Part shown: positions 1 through 9,383 of the stretch, piece after piece | Position numbering within the stretch: the stretch's first letter is position 1 | How the letters are laid out: each line of letters opens with the position of its first letter | Origin: Streptococcus urinalis 2285-97 | GTDB taxonomy: Bacteria; Bacillota; Bacilli; Lactobacillales; Streptococcaceae | NCBI RefSeq assembly: GCF_000188055.2 | Contig: NZ_AEUZ02000001.1 | Location: 248,001 to 312,000, forward strand | DNA length: 64,000 nucleotides | Reading direction: 5' to 3' | Position numbers and translations under genes: made by a program | Notes under the pieces: generated by a model | Told to the model about the DNA's origin: nothing | The model's input: the letters and a program-made list of their open reading frames with translations, nothing else | Databases searched by the model: none

Positions 1-1
1 C

Positions 2-70
2 GAGTTTGATCGTCTTTCAAAAATCAACGGTGACATTCTTCGTCATATGATCGTTAAACTCGACGCTTAA
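2..70 (+). CDS. rpsF: 30S ribosomal protein S6, C-terminal end (partial)
   Basis: Only the last 22 codons are in the window, ending in HMIVKLDA and a TAA. The call rests mainly on position: it sits directly before ssb and rpsR, the conserved rpsF-ssb-rpsR operon of Firmicutes, and the tail fits the end of bacterial S6. S6 binds 16S rRNA together with S18 in the small subunit platform. The gap to ssb is 11 bases and holds the ssb ribosome binding site. Confidence 0.85.
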   Translation, partial: EFDRLSKINGDILRHMIVKLDA

Positions 71-81
71 GAAGGTGTTTT

Positions 82-567
82 ATGATAAATAATGTAGTAC
101 TAGTTGGTCGTATGACCAAAGATGCAGAACTCCGTTACACACCAAGTCAAGTAGCTGTTGCTACTTTTACACTTGCTGTTAACAGAACTTTTAAAAGCCA
201 AAATGGTGAACGTGAGGCAGATTTTATTAACTGTGTCATTTGGCGCCAATCAGCTGAAAATTTAGCAAATTGGGCTAAAAAAGGATCACTTGTCGGTATC
301 ACAGGGCGTATTCAAACACGTAACTATGAAAATCAACAAGGTCAACGTGTATACGTAACAGAAGTTATTGCAGACAATTTCCAAATGTTGGAAAGTCGTG
401 CTACACGTGAAGGTAACTCAAATAGTTCTTATAATTCTGGTGGCTATAATAGCTCATCGAGTAACTATTCATCTTCACAACAACAAACACCAAATTTTGG
501 TAGAGATGAAAGTCCATTTGGAAACTCAAATCCAATGGATATCTCAGATGATGATCTTCCATTCTAA
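82..567 (+). CDS. ssb: Single-stranded DNA-binding protein
   Basis: This 161-residue protein coats single-stranded DNA in replication, repair and recombination. It begins [14 protein letters not shown], the classic OB-fold opening, and the OB domain covers about residues 1-105. A low-complexity Ser/Asn/Gly/Gln linker follows (about 110-150). The acidic tail DDDLPF recruits partner proteins such as PriA and RecO. The length matches the main streptococcal SSB. An AAGAAGGTG ribosome site lies just before the ATG. It lies between rpsF and rpsR, as expected for the chromosomal housekeeping copy rather than a competence SsbB. Confidence 0.97.
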   Translation: MINNVVLVGRMTKDAELRYTPSQVAVATFTLAVNRTFKSQNGEREADFINCVIWRQSAENLANWAKKGSLVGITGRIQTRNYENQQGQRVYVTEVIADNFQMLESRATREGNSNSSYNSGGYNSSSSNYSSSQQQTPNFGRDESPFGNSNPMDISDDDLPF

Positions 568-679
568 GGAATTGGACAAATACTCAATTTACTTTGAGTA
601 AAGGGAAAAGTATATTAGAAAATCATTTAGAGTTATTTCTAGCTTTTCCAAATTAAGAGAATATAAAGGAGAACTAAAC

Positions 680-919
680 ATGGCTCAACAACGTCGTGGC
701 GGATTCAAACGCCGTAAAAAAGTTGATTTTATCGCAGCTAACAAAATTGAATATGTTGATTACAAAGATACTGAACTTCTTAGCCGTTTTGTTTCAGAAC
801 GTGGAAAAATTCTTCCTCGTCGTGTAACTGGAACTTCAGCTAAAAATCAACGTAAAGTAACAACAGCAATCAAACGTGCTCGTGTTATGGCACTTATGCC
901 TTACGTGAACGAAGACTAA
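680..919 (+). CDS. rpsR: 30S ribosomal protein S18
   Basis: The 79-residue basic protein begins [14 protein letters not shown] and ends in [10 protein letters not shown], both typical of S18. It binds 16S rRNA with S6 in the platform of the small subunit. A strong AAAGGAG site precedes the ATG. The 112-base gap after ssb holds a small inverted repeat (TACTCAA...TTGAGTA, 581-600) but no gene. A clear terminator follows the stop, closing the rpsF-ssb-rpsR operon. Confidence 0.98.
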
Positions 920-920
920 T

Positions 921-945
921 AAAAAGACAGCTGAAAGCTGTCTTT
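921..945 (+). terminator. Rho-independent terminator after rpsR
   Basis: The AAAAAGACAGCT arm pairs perfectly with AGCTGTCTTTTT around a GAA loop, and the second arm ends in a T run. It starts 1-2 bases after the rpsR stop. Confidence 0.93.
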
Positions 946-979
946 TTATTTTCCTGATCCAGTCAATTTAATCAATGAA

Positions 980-1010
980 TTGTCAGATGATTTTTTACTC
1001 AAAATATGAT
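980..1010 (+). promoter_or_regulatory. Candidate promoter of the yqeG operon
   Basis: TTGTCA (980-985) and TATGAT (1005-1010) are separated by 19 bases, slightly long. The TATGATAAAAT string also contains TGATAAAAT, an extended -10 form seen before two other operons in this window. It supports the yqeG start at 1045 rather than 1018, since the upstream ATG would overlap the expected transcription start. Confidence 0.55.
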
Positions 1011-1044
1011 AAAATAAATGGTAAAAATTATTTTTGGAGAGAAA

Positions 1045-1572
1045 ATGAGTACTGAAGATTATAAGCCGACCTTTGTGGTCGAAGCTGTATTTGATTTAAA
1101 ACCAGAAGCATTACTACGTCATGGCATTAAAGCTGTTTTAGTTGATTTAGACAATACACTAGTTGCTTGGAACAATCCTGATGGGACAGATGAACTTCGT
1201 GCATGGCTGGATGAGATGACAAAAGCGGATATTCCAGTTGTTGTAGTTTCTAATAATAATCATCGTCGTGTCAGTCGTGCAGTGGAAAAATTCGGTGTTG
1301 ATTTTGTCAGTCGTGCTATGAAACCATTTGCTAGAGGTTTAAGAACGGCTATCGAACGCTACGGCTTTTCACCAGATGAAGTTGCTATGGTTGGTGACCA
1401 ACTCATGACTGATATTCGTGCAGCAAATAGAGTTGGTATCAAATCAATTCTTGTTAGACCTTTGGTCAAATCTGATGCTTGGAATACCAAATTTAATCGA
1501 GCAAGAGAAAAACGTGTTTGGTCTAAGATTGAAGCTAAACATGGTAAAATAACATATAACAAAGGAATTTAA
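1045..1572 (+). CDS. yqeG: YqeG family HAD-superfamily phosphatase (HAD-IIIA)
   Basis: Haloacid-dehalogenase fold phosphatase of about 175 residues. The nucleophile motif is VDLDNTLVAW, followed by the VVSNN motif II and a C-terminal MVGDQLMTDIRAAN motif with the acidic metal ligands. Its substrate is not established; the family resembles the phosphatidylglycerophosphate phosphatase group. An in-frame ATG at 1018 exists, but the ribosome site GGAGAG sits just before the ATG at 1045, which gives the usual family length, so that start is chosen. Its stop overlaps the yqeH start by one base (TAATG), implying translational coupling. Confidence 0.93.
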   Translation: MSTEDYKPTFVVEAVFDLKPEALLRHGIKAVLVDLDNTLVAWNNPDGTDELRAWLDEMTKADIPVVVVSNNNHRRVSRAVEKFGVDFVSRAMKPFARGLRTAIERYGFSPDEVAMVGDQLMTDIRAANRVGIKSILVRPLVKSDAWNTKFNRAREKRVWSKIEAKHGKITYNKGI

Positions 1573-2684
1573 TGGAAGAATTATTCTGCATTGGTTGTGG
1601 TGCAAAAATACAAACTACTGATAAAGAAAAAGCTGGCTATACACCAAAAGCAGCCTTAGAAAAAGGAATGGAAACAGGTGAATTATACTGCCAGCGTTGT
1701 TTTAGGTTACGACATTACAATGAAATCGTTGATGTCAATATTACTGATGATGAATTTCTAACCTTACTTCATGAAGTTGGTGACAGTGATGCATTAGTAG
1801 TTAATGTTGTTGATATTTTTGACTTTAATGGATCAGTTATTCCAGGATTGTCCCGATTTATTTCTGGTAATGATGTGTTACTAGTTGGAAATAAAAAAGA
1901 TATCTTACCTAAGTCAGTTAAAAATCAAAAAGTAACACAGTGGTTAACAGAACGTGCTCATGAAGAAGGGATGAGACCTTTAGATGTCATCTTGACTTCA
2001 GCACAAAACAATGAAGCTATCAAAGAGTTGATTACAAAAATTAATCAATTGCGAAAAGGTCGTGACGTTTACGTTGTGGGTGTGACTAATGTTGGGAAAT
2101 CAACACTTATTAATGCTATTATTCAAGAAATCACAGGAGACAAAGATGTTATTACGACATCTCGTTTTCCAGGGACAACTCTAGATAAAATTGAAATTCC
2201 TTTAGATGATGGCTCTTTTATCTTTGATACACCAGGTATTATTCATCGACACCAAATGGCTCATTATTTAGGGGCTAGGAATCTTAAGTACATTAGTCCA
2301 AAAAAGGAGATAAAGCCAAAAACATACCAATTAAATCCTGAACAAACCTTATTTTTAGCTGGTTTAGCTAGATTTGACTTTGTTTCAGGTGAAAAGCAAG
2401 GTTTTACTGCTTACTTTGATAATAACCTCAAAATACATCGTACTAAATTAGAAGGTGCTACAGCATTCTATGAAAAACATGTTGGTCATTTACTAGTTCC
2501 ACCAACTGATAAAGAGCTGTCTGAGTTTCCTAAATTAATAAGACATGAATTTACTATTCATGAAAAAACAGATATTGTCTATTCTGGTTTAGGATGGATT
2601 AGAGTAAATCCCAAGTCCGCAACAGTAGTTGCTGCATGGGCACCGGAAGGTGTCAGTGTTATTATCAGAAAAGCTTTAATATAA
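1572..2684 (+). CDS. yqeH: Ribosome biogenesis GTPase YqeH (circularly permuted)
   Basis: The 370-residue GTPase acts in 30S subunit assembly. The N-terminus carries a zinc finger (CIGCG near residue 6 and CQRC near residue 39). The G motifs are permuted: NKKD (G4) comes before GVTNVGKST (G1, about residues 172-180) and DTPG (G3). This order is diagnostic of the YqeH/YlqF/RsgA type. A C-terminal domain thought to bind RNA or regulate the GTPase follows. It is coupled to yqeG by the one-base overlap and is followed after 15 bases by yhbY. Confidence 0.96.
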   Translation: MEELFCIGCGAKIQTTDKEKAGYTPKAALEKGMETGELYCQRCFRLRHYNEIVDVNITDDEFLTLLHEVGDSDALVVNVVDIFDFNGSVIPGLSRFISGNDVLLVGNKKDILPKSVKNQKVTQWLTERAHEEGMRPLDVILTSAQNNEAIKELITKINQLRKGRDVYVVGVTNVGKSTLINAIIQEITGDKDVITTSRFPGTTLDKIEIPLDDGSFIFDTPGIIHRHQMAHYLGARNLKYISPKKEIKPKTYQLNPEQTLFLAGLARFDFVSGEKQGFTAYFDNNLKIHRTKLEGATAFYEKHVGHLLVPPTDKELSEFPKLIRHEFTIHEKTDIVYSGLGWIRVNPKSATVVAAWAPEGVSVIIRKALI

Positions 2685-2699
2685 ACAAAGAGGAAAAAT

Positions 2700-3011
2700 A
2701 TGCTTACAAGTAAACAACGTGCTTTCTTAAAATCTGAAGCACATCATCTAAAACCAATTGTGCAAATTGGGAAAAATGGTCTAAATGATCAAATTAAAAC
2801 GAGTATCCGTCAGGCTTTAGATGCTAGAGAATTAATCAAAGTGACATTGCTTCAAAATACTGACGAAGATATTCACGAGGTTGCTGAGATCTTAGAAGAA
2901 GAGATAGGTAGTGATACCGTTTTGAAGATTGGTCGTATTATCATTTTGTATAAAGTTTCATCTAAAAAAGAAAATCGTAAATTATCACCAAAGGTAAAAG
3001 CTATACAATAA
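2700..3011 (+). CDS. yhbY: CRM-domain RNA-binding protein YhbY (YqeI)
   Basis: This 103-residue protein is essentially one CRM domain. It has the conserved opening LTSKQRAFLKSEAHHLKPIV followed by QIGKNGL (GxxG-like loop). The family associates with pre-50S ribosomal particles. An AGAGGAAA site precedes the ATG. It occupies the yqeI position of the yqeGHIJKLM operon known from Bacillus subtilis. Confidence 0.95.
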   Translation: MLTSKQRAFLKSEAHHLKPIVQIGKNGLNDQIKTSIRQALDARELIKVTLLQNTDEDIHEVAEILEEEIGSDTVLKIGRIIILYKVSSKKENRKLSPKVKAIQ

Positions 3012-3041
3012 ACATGCCTTAGAAATATTTTTGGAGAAGAT

Positions 3042-3674
3042 ATGGCAATTGAACTGTTAACTCCCTTTACCAAGGTTAAACTTGAAGAAGAGGTTAGAGA
3101 CACAAATCGAAAACAAATTGGAATACTAGGCGGCAATTTTAATCCCGTACATAATGCACATTTAGTGGTGGCAGATCAAGTTAGACAACAACTTTGCTTG
3201 GATCAAGTCCTCTTAATGCCAGAATTTACACCACCCCATGTAGATCATAAAGAAACAATAGATGAAAAACATCGTTTAAAGATGTTAGAACTAGCTATTG
3301 AAGGTGTAGAAGGATTGGCTATTGAAACCATTGAACTTGAACGTCGAGGGATCAGTTATACTTATGAAACTATGAAATTATTAACTGAAAAGAATCCCGA
3401 TGTAGACTATTATTTTATCATTGGTGCAGATATGGTAGACTATCTTCGGACTTGGCATCGTATTGATGAGTTGATTGATATGGTTCAATTTGTTGGTGTT
3501 CAAAGACCAAAATATAAGGCTGGAACATCATATCCGGTTATTTGGGTTGATGTCCCAATGATGGATATTTCATCAAGCATGGTTCGACAATTTATTGCTA
3601 ATCAAAAAACTCCTAATTTTCTATTACCTAAGTCTGTCTTAAACTATATTGAGGAAGAAGGTTTGTATCAATGA
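3042..3674 (+). CDS. nadD: Nicotinate-nucleotide adenylyltransferase
   Basis: The enzyme condenses nicotinate mononucleotide with ATP to make deamido-NAD in the NAD pathway. The 210-residue protein has the nucleotidyltransferase signature [11 protein letters not shown] at residues 30-40 and the second motif ISSSMVR near the C-terminus (ISSTxIR type). GGAGAAGAT precedes the ATG. The stop overlaps the yqeK start by four bases (ATGA). It carries about 20 extra N-terminal residues compared with enterobacterial NadD, as usual in streptococci. Confidence 0.97.
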   Translation: MAIELLTPFTKVKLEEEVRDTNRKQIGILGGNFNPVHNAHLVVADQVRQQLCLDQVLLMPEFTPPHVDHKETIDEKHRLKMLELAIEGVEGLAIETIELERRGISYTYETMKLLTEKNPDVDYYFIIGADMVDYLRTWHRIDELIDMVQFVGVQRPKYKAGTSYPVIWVDVPMMDISSSMVRQFIANQKTPNFLLPKSVLNYIEEEGLYQ

Positions 3675-4261
3675 ACTATGAAAACTACCTTGGTATGAAT
3701 AGAGAAGCACTACTTGAAAAAATAGCTTCAAATATGAGTGAAAAACGTTTTAAACATGTTTTAGGTGTTGAAAAAGCAGCCATTTCACTGGCAAATCAAT
3801 ATGGCGCTGATACTGAGAAAGCTAGTATAGCAGCTCTCTTGCATGATTATGCTAAAGAAATGTCAGATGAACGCTTTATAAGCTTGATAGATCAATATCA
3901 ACTTGATCCAGATTTGAAAAATTGGAACAATAATGTTTGGCATGGTATGGTTGGCATCTATCAAATCAAAGAAGATTTTGGTTTGAATGATAAAGATATC
4001 TTAAGAGCTATCGAGATTCATACCGTTGGGGCTAAAGAGATGACACTTTTGGATAAAGTGATTTATGTAGCAGATTACATTGAGGAAGGCAGAGCTTTTC
4101 CCATTGTATCTGAAGCTAGAAAAATTGCTAAAGAGAGTCTTGATAAAGCTGTTGCATTTGAGACAGTACACACTGTGACTTTTTTAGCACAAAAGTGTCA
4201 AACCATTTACCCACAAACAATAGATACCTATAATGCATTTGTTGGATTCATGAAGGAGTAA
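3671..4261 (+). CDS. yqeK: HD-domain phosphohydrolase YqeK (Ap4A hydrolase family)
   Basis: 196 residues with the HD metal-binding pattern: a His in [10 protein letters not shown], the HD doublet in [10 protein letters not shown], then WHG and EIHTVGA, and a final Asp in [10 protein letters not shown]. Members of this family symmetrically hydrolyse diadenosine tetraphosphate to ADP. It overlaps nadD by four bases, so translation is coupled. The isochorismatase-family gene follows one base after its stop. Confidence 0.94.
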   Translation: MNYENYLGMNREALLEKIASNMSEKRFKHVLGVEKAAISLANQYGADTEKASIAALLHDYAKEMSDERFISLIDQYQLDPDLKNWNNNVWHGMVGIYQIKEDFGLNDKDILRAIEIHTVGAKEMTLLDKVIYVADYIEEGRAFPIVSEARKIAKESLDKAVAFETVHTVTFLAQKCQTIYPQTIDTYNAFVGFMKE

Positions 4262-4262
4262 T

Positions 4263-4787
4263 ATGAAGACAGCTCTTCTTGTCATTGATATTCAAAAAGG
4301 ATTGATTACTGAGAAACCTTATCAGCTTGAAACTTTTCTAGCCAAAGTTAAGTCTCTTATTGATCAAGCACGAAAAAGGGATATTACAGTGATCTATGTG
4401 CGACATCAAGATGAGGCATTGATACCAGGCTCAACTGCTTGGCGGATAGAGGACGAGATAAGGCCAGAAAAAACAGATATTATCATTGATAAGTCTTATA
4501 ATAGTACTTTTAAAGAAACGAAACTAGAAGAGATTTTAAAAGACCTTCAAATAGAACAAATAATTGTGATAGGCATGGCAACTAATTATTGTATTGATAC
4601 CACTATAAAAGTGGCTTTTGAAAAAGGTTATGAGATTATTGTTCCAAAAGGTGCCACAACTACAAGTAATAATCCTTATATTACTGCTAAACAGTTAGTA
4701 AACTATTATGAAGAAATCATTTGGCAAAATCGATTTGCAGACCTTGTAGAGTTTGATCATATTTGGGAAGAAATAACATTAACATAA
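4263..4787 (+). CDS. Isochorismatase-family cysteine hydrolase
   Basis: 174 residues with the family catalytic set Asp9 (VIDIQKG), Lys77 (DKSYNSTF) and Cys110 (ATNYCIDTT). The cis-peptide segment GMATNYC is typical. Relatives include nicotinamidase, isochorismatase and ureido/amide hydrolases. Specificity cannot be read from the sequence; nicotinamidase is attractive because nadD is two genes upstream, but it is a short form and unproven. AAGGAGT precedes the ATG. The gene is inserted between yqeK and rsfS relative to the Bacillus order. Confidence 0.88.
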   Translation: MKTALLVIDIQKGLITEKPYQLETFLAKVKSLIDQARKRDITVIYVRHQDEALIPGSTAWRIEDEIRPEKTDIIIDKSYNSTFKETKLEEILKDLQIEQIIVIGMATNYCIDTTIKVAFEKGYEIIVPKGATTTSNNPYITAKQLVNYYEEIIWQNRFADLVEFDHIWEEITLT

Positions 4788-4799
4788 AGAGGAAGTAAT

Positions 4800-5153
4800 T
4801 TGACTAAAACAGAATTATTAGAAATTGTTGTAAAAGCAGCAGATGAAAAACGTGCTGAGGATATTTTAGCGCTTGACTTAGAAGGTTTGACAAGCCTTAC
4901 AGATTATTTTGTCATATTAAGTGCTAGTAATAGCCGTCAGTTAGAAGCTATTGCTGATAACATTCGTGAGCTAGTTAGAAAAGCAGGCTTTGATGCAAGC
5001 CATATCGAAGGGGATAGTAAAGCAGGTTGGGTGCTTTTAGACCTTAATGATGTCGTTGTCCATATCTTTTCAGAGGATGAGCGCAGTCATTATAATCTCG
5101 AAAAATTGTGGCATGAAGCACCAGTAGTTGATATAGAATCTTATTTAGCATAG
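4800..5153 (+). CDS. rsfS: Ribosome silencing factor RsfS (YqeL)
   Basis: This 117-residue protein binds uL14 on the 50S subunit and blocks subunit joining when nutrients are scarce. Family features are the [15 protein letters not shown] segment, a [13 protein letters not shown] helix and [15 protein letters not shown]. The start is TTG at 4800, preceded by AGAGGAAG at a good spacing; no ATG gives the proper N-terminus. It lies 12 bases after the previous gene and is followed by a terminator-like hairpin before the methyltransferase gene. Confidence 0.95.
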   Translation: MTKTELLEIVVKAADEKRAEDILALDLEGLTSLTDYFVILSASNSRQLEAIADNIRELVRKAGFDASHIEGDSKAGWVLLDLNDVVVHIFSEDERSHYNLEKLWHEAPVVDIESYLA

Positions 5154-5158
5154 CATTT

Positions 5159-5183
5159 AACCTTGTCAATGGACAGGGTTTTT
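5159..5183 (+). terminator. Terminator-like hairpin after rsfS
   Basis: AACCTTGTC pairs with GACAGGGTT (one G-U pair) around AATG, followed by a short T run. It is weak, so some read-through into yqeM is likely. Confidence 0.65.
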
Positions 5184-5245
5184 AAGCATAAAGGTTAGTT
5201 ATATTTAGCTGAAATCATATAGATTGAGTAAGGAAGTTTTAGGTT

Positions 5246-5989
5246 ATGCAAAAAAATTATGAAACATTTGCTGAAGTTTATGATGCCATTATGGATGATA
5301 GTCTCTATGACCGTTGGACTGAATTTAGTTTAAGACATCTTCCAAAAAGCAAAAATAAAAATAAATTATTAGAAATGGCGTGTGGTACCGGAATTCAGTC
5401 CGTTCGTTTCTCACAAGCTGGTTTTGATGTAACTGGATTAGATTTAAGTTCAGAGATGTTACAGGTTGCAAAAAAAAGAGCTAAGTCAGCTAATCAGTCT
5501 ATTTCATTTATTGAAGGAAATATGCTAGATTTATCTCAAGCTGGACACTATGATTTTGTCACTTGTTATTCTGACTCTATTTGTTATATGCAAGATGAAG
5601 TTGAGGTGGGAGACGTCTTTAAAGAGGTTTATAATGCTTTAAATGAAGAAGGAGTTTTTATTTTTGATGTTCACTCAACTTACCAGATTGATCAAGTCTT
5701 TCCGGGGTATTCTTATCATGAAAATGCAGAGGATTTTGCCATGGTATGGGATAGTTTTGAAGATCAAGCACCCTATTCAATTGTCCATGAGTTAACATTC
5801 TTTATAAAAGATGCGGATGGTCGTTTTAGTCGTTTTGATGAAGTTCATGAAGAAAGAACTTATGATGTTTTAACTTATGATGTTTTGTTAGAGCAAGCAG
5901 GATTTAAATCTTTTGCTTTATTTGCAGATTTTGAAGATAAGGAGCCCACAAAAACAAGTCAACGCTGGTTCTTTGTGGCACAAAAATAA
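5246..5989 (+). CDS. yqeM: Class I SAM-dependent methyltransferase (YqeM)
   Basis: 247 residues with the Rossmann-type methyltransferase core: motif [15 protein letters not shown], an acidic residue after the second strand (VTGLDLS), and motif [16 protein letters not shown]. The substrate is unknown. It sits at the yqeM position right after rsfS, as in B. subtilis. The stop overlaps the tmcAL start by one base (TAATG). AAGGAAG precedes the ATG. Confidence 0.92.
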   Translation: MQKNYETFAEVYDAIMDDSLYDRWTEFSLRHLPKSKNKNKLLEMACGTGIQSVRFSQAGFDVTGLDLSSEMLQVAKKRAKSANQSISFIEGNMLDLSQAGHYDFVTCYSDSICYMQDEVEVGDVFKEVYNALNEEGVFIFDVHSTYQIDQVFPGYSYHENAEDFAMVWDSFEDQAPYSIVHELTFFIKDADGRFSRFDEVHEERTYDVLTYDVLLEQAGFKSFALFADFEDKEPTKTSQRWFFVAQK

Positions 5990-7083
5990 TGACAGTTACA
6001 GGAATTATTGCAGAGTTTAATCCCTTTCATAATGGTCATAAATACTTATTGCAACAAGCAAAAGGTCTTAAAGTGATTGCTATGTCTGGTAACTTTGTTC
6101 AAAGAGGAGAACCAGCTATTGTGGATAAGTGGACAAGAGCTCAAATGGCACTTGAAAATGGTGCAGATATTGTTGTTGAGTTACCATTTTTGGTATCTGT
6201 CCAATCAGCAGATTATTTTGCAAAAGGTTCAATAGACATTCTTGAGAAGTTGGGTGTGGATAACTTAGCTTTTGGAACAGAAGAAGGAGTAGACTATCAA
6301 GAGCTTGCTGATATTTACAAGAAAAATGAGAAAGAAATGCTTGTGTTTCTTGAAAATCTACCTAATCACTTAACTTATCCACAAAAAACACAAAAAATGT
6401 GGGAAACCTTTGCTAATGTAAAGCTCACGGGGGATACACCTAATCATATCTTGGGGTTAACTTATGCGAAAGCTGCTTCACAAACCTCTATTAGACTTAA
6501 TCCAATAAAGAGACAAGGTTCTGCTTACCATTCAAATGAAAAACAAACTTCTTTGGCTTCAGCAACTGCAATCAGAAACCATATCAAAGATAAAGCATTT
6601 GTGGATAAGTCGGTTCCAAATTCAGAGTTACTTTTAGGTTCTCCACAAGTTAATTGGAAAAATTACTTTCCTTACTTAAAATACCAAATTCTGAGTCATC
6701 AAAACCTAAGTCTTGTGAGTCAAGTAAATGAGGAAATGGCAAGTAGGATTCAAAAATACATAAAATCTGTGGAAACTGTGGATGAATTAGTGGAAAAAGT
6801 CGCCACAAAACGATATACAAAAGCGCGTGTGAGTCGACTCCTAACTTATATTTTAGTAAATGCTGTTGACAGTGATTTACCAGATGCTATTCATGTTTTA
6901 GGTTTTACGGTAAAAGGACAAGAGCATTTAAAGTCACTTAAAAGTAAAGTAAAATTGATAAGTCGAATTGGCTCAGAACCGTGGGATTTGATGACGCAAA
7001 AAGCAGATTTTATTTATCGACTTGGTAATTCTAATATTAATGAACAAAATTGGGGAAGAATTCCCATAATGATTAAGTCATAG
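5989..7083 (+). CDS. tmcAL: tRNA(Met) cytidine acetate ligase
   Basis: 364 residues. The N-terminus [17 protein letters not shown] carries the HIGH-like nucleotidyltransferase motif. TmcAL (formerly YlbM) activates acetate with ATP and acetylates the wobble cytidine of elongator tRNA-Met to ac4C. The [11 protein letters not shown] and SATAIR segments are also conserved. The length is slightly short of the Bacillus protein (about 400) but normal for streptococci. It is translationally coupled to yqeM and ends at a terminator. Confidence 0.93.
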   Translation: MTVTGIIAEFNPFHNGHKYLLQQAKGLKVIAMSGNFVQRGEPAIVDKWTRAQMALENGADIVVELPFLVSVQSADYFAKGSIDILEKLGVDNLAFGTEEGVDYQELADIYKKNEKEMLVFLENLPNHLTYPQKTQKMWETFANVKLTGDTPNHILGLTYAKAASQTSIRLNPIKRQGSAYHSNEKQTSLASATAIRNHIKDKAFVDKSVPNSELLLGSPQVNWKNYFPYLKYQILSHQNLSLVSQVNEEMASRIQKYIKSVETVDELVEKVATKRYTKARVSRLLTYILVNAVDSDLPDAIHVLGFTVKGQEHLKSLKSKVKLISRIGSEPWDLMTQKADFIYRLGNSNINEQNWGRIPIMIKS

Positions 7084-7089
7084 CAGTCA

Positions 7090-7116
7090 AAGTTTATCTG
7101 AAAAGATAAGCTTTTT
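7090..7116 (+). terminator. Terminator after tmcAL
   Basis: AAGTTTATCT pairs with AGATAAGCTT around GAAA with one G-U pair, followed by a T run. Confidence 0.85.
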
Positions 7117-7146
7117 CACTGCATTCATGACCTTTAAAATATAAGA

Positions 7147-7155
7147 TGTTATAAT
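7147..7155 (+). promoter_or_regulatory. Extended -10 promoter of the NAD(P)-binding oxidoreductase gene
   Basis: TGTTATAAT is a perfect TGnTATAAT extended -10. No convincing -35 is seen, which is normal for this promoter type. The gene starts at 7180 after an AAAGGAGC site. Confidence 0.75.
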
Positions 7156-7179
7156 AAATGTAATTGAAAGGAGCTTGGT

Positions 7180-8034
7180 ATGAAAACAATTGCAATTACT
7201 GGTGTCACGGGGCATATTGGAGGAGAACTTGCTAAAATATTAGCTCATGAAGGGCAATCAGTTCGTTATCTAGCAAGAAGACCAGAAGCAGCTCCCTACT
7301 ATCCAAATGCGAGTGTCCATAAAGCTTCCTATGAAGATACTGAGGAATCTCGAGAAGCAATAAAAGGTGCTGATGTCTTATTTATGGTTTCTGGAAAAGA
7401 ATCAAAGGATCGTCTAAAAGAGCATTTTGCCTTTATTGATGCTGCTAAAAAAGCTGGTGTTAAACATATTATTTATACCTCTTTCTTTAATGCCAATTTA
7501 GATTCAACTTTTACACTGGCTAGAGATCATGCAAAAACCGAAAATTACATTATAGAAAATGGCTTTAACTATACTTTCTTAAGAGATAACTTTTATCTTG
7601 ATTTTTTCTTGGACCTTTGTCAATCTAATGGTGAAATTAGAGGACCTGCGGCAGACGGACGAGTATCAGCTGTAAGTCGCTATGATGTTGCTCAAGTTGC
7701 AGCAAAGGTATTATTAGAGCCAGAAAAATGGGAAAATAAAATCATTAATTTAACTGGCCCCCAATCATTATCAATGAATGATATTACCCAAGTGGTTAGC
7801 CACTTTGAACAAAAAGAAATCCATTATATCAATGAAACAATTGAAGAAGCTTATCAATCACGAAAATCTTACCAAGCTGAGGATTGGGAATATGAATCTT
7901 GGGTATCAACTTATACCGCAATTGCTAATGGAGAATTGGCTCAAACAACAGTAGATATTGAAACCATTTTGGGTAGAAAACCATTATCTATACAAGAATT
8001 ATTACTTGAAAGACAAAAGAAAGAGGCAGAGTAA
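7180..8034 (+). CDS. NAD(P)-binding oxidoreductase, NmrA/QOR2-like
   Basis: 284 residues with an N-terminal Rossmann motif TGVTGHIGGELA (residues 7-18) and the short-chain-like segment LFMVSGKE. It resembles the NmrA-type NAD(P)H:quinone oxidoreductases (QOR2/YtfG), which lack the usual YxxxK dyad. A role in quinone reduction or redox sensing is inferred from family alone. It is monocistronic, with its own extended -10 promoter and a good ribosome site. Confidence 0.8.
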   Translation: MKTIAITGVTGHIGGELAKILAHEGQSVRYLARRPEAAPYYPNASVHKASYEDTEESREAIKGADVLFMVSGKESKDRLKEHFAFIDAAKKAGVKHIIYTSFFNANLDSTFTLARDHAKTENYIIENGFNYTFLRDNFYLDFFLDLCQSNGEIRGPAADGRVSAVSRYDVAQVAAKVLLEPEKWENKIINLTGPQSLSMNDITQVVSHFEQKEIHYINETIEEAYQSRKSYQAEDWEYESWVSTYTAIANGELAQTTVDIETILGRKPLSIQELLLERQKKEAE

Positions 8035-8049
8035 AGGGGTAATTTCCAT

Positions 8050-8078
8050 TTTACCAATAGGCTTCAAAGTGCTATAAT
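8050..8078 (+). promoter_or_regulatory. Promoter of the yebC-family gene
   Basis: TTTACC (8050-8055), 17 bases, then TATAAT (8073-8078), with TG at 8070-8071 making an extended -10. Confidence 0.75.
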
Positions 8079-8091
8079 AATAGAGTTAACT

Positions 8092-8113
8092 GAAAAATAG
8101 CTAACTATTTTTC
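8092..8113 (+). promoter_or_regulatory. Inverted repeat in the leader of the yebC-family gene
   Basis: GAAAAATAG and CTATTTTTC form a perfect 9-bp stem around CTAA, about 5-25 bases after the predicted transcription start. It could be a leader hairpin or an operator. There is no T run outside the stem, so a classical terminator is unlikely. Confidence 0.5.
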
Positions 8114-8171
8114 ATATAAAAAGAATTAAAAAGAAGATATCATGACATATCTAGAATGAGGAGATATTCCA

Positions 8172-8888
8172 ATGGGACGTAAGTGGGCTAATATTGTTGC
8201 TAAAAAAACAGCCAAAGATGGTGCTAACTCAAAAGTTTATGCAAAATTTGGTGTCGAAATCTATGTTGCTGCAAAACAAGGTGATCCAGATCCAGAATCT
8301 AACTCTGCTTTAAAATTTGTATTAGAACGTGCGAAACAAGCGCAAGTTCCAAAACATGTTATTGATAAGGCTATTGACAAAGCTAAAGGAAATACTGATG
8401 AAACCTTCGTAGAAGGTTGTTACGAAGGATTTGGACCAAATGGCTCAATGATTATCGTCGATACACTGACTTCAAATGTAAATCGTACAGCAGCAAATGT
8501 TCGCTCAGCTTATGGTAAAAATGGCGGTAATATGGGTGCGTCAGGTTCAGTTTCATATATGTTTGATAAAAAAGGTGTCATTGTCTTTGCGGGTGATGAT
8601 GCAGATAGCATATTTGAATTACTATTAGAAGCTGATGTTGAAGTAGATGATGTTGAATCAGATGAAGGGACAATTACAGTTTATACAGCACCAACAGATT
8701 TACATAAAGGGATTGAAGCTCTTAGAGAATCAGGAATTTCTGAATTCCAAGTAACAGAACTTGAAATGATTCCACAATCAGAGGTGACATTGGAAGGCGA
8801 AGACTTAGAAACATTTGAAAAATTAATCGATGCTCTAGAAGCTGATGACGATGTTCAAAAAGTCTACCATAACGTAGAAGGATTATAA
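8172..8888 (+). CDS. YebC/PmpR-family transcriptional regulator or translation factor
   Basis: 238 residues beginning [21 protein letters not shown], the conserved family opening. It contains CYEGFGPNG and [14 protein letters not shown], hallmark YebC segments. The family has been described as DNA-binding regulators (PmpR) and, more recently, as factors that relieve ribosome stalling at proline-rich stretches; which applies here is open. GAGGAGA precedes the ATG. It has its own promoter, a leader hairpin and a terminator. Confidence 0.95.
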   Translation: MGRKWANIVAKKTAKDGANSKVYAKFGVEIYVAAKQGDPDPESNSALKFVLERAKQAQVPKHVIDKAIDKAKGNTDETFVEGCYEGFGPNGSMIIVDTLTSNVNRTAANVRSAYGKNGGNMGASGSVSYMFDKKGVIVFAGDDADSIFELLLEADVEVDDVESDEGTITVYTAPTDLHKGIEALRESGISEFQVTELEMIPQSEVTLEGEDLETFEKLIDALEADDDVQKVYHNVEGL

Positions 8889-8893
8889 AATCA

Positions 8894-8918
8894 AAAGATG
8901 CCTAGGCATCTTTTTTTT
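8894..8918 (+). terminator. Terminator after the yebC-family gene
   Basis: The self-complementary AAAGATGCCTAGGCATCTTT is followed by a run of T. Confidence 0.93.
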
Positions 8919-9383
8919 CATTAAAATTAAGGGAATCTAGCTACATTTGAATATAATGAATATTTTATTGTATATTTAAAGTTTTAAAAGAATAACTATT
9001 CAATTACTAGTTAAGTAAAAAAATAAAAATAAAATTTTTTATAAAAAATCTACTTTGATGATTAACTATTACAAAGGAATAATTACCATTCATGTTATTA
9101 TGTAATGACAAATCAAATATTTTTTTAATTAATTTATTGCATTAGTTGAGTGGTATAAAGATACAAAGTTTGTAAAATATTTATAATATTAATTACTTAA
9201 AAGGTTAACAACAGTTAAATAACGAATGATATTAACGAAAAATAGTAATAATAGAAGTTAATGTTTATAAATTAATGAATTTACCATAAAATTAATAATT
9301 TGCTAATATATTGTCTTGTGACGAAGCAAAACTATCAAAAACAGTCAAAAGCATTCATCCAATAAAAAAGAAAAGAGAGATAT
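8919..9383. other. AT-rich intergenic region (465 bases)
   Basis: No open frame or RNA gene is seen. The base composition is far more AT-rich than the neighbouring housekeeping genes. It is studded with ATTAAT/ATTAAA-like strings, which overlap the loose ATTARA core bound by CovR in other streptococci, but such strings are expected by chance at this composition. No clear -35/-10 pair could be chosen. The last bases hold AAAGAGAG, the ribosome site of the secreted protein gene. Confidence 0.6.

Noticed and set aside
1018..1044. Upstream ATG of yqeG
   Set aside because: It lies at the expected transcription start and the ribosome site matches the ATG at 1045.
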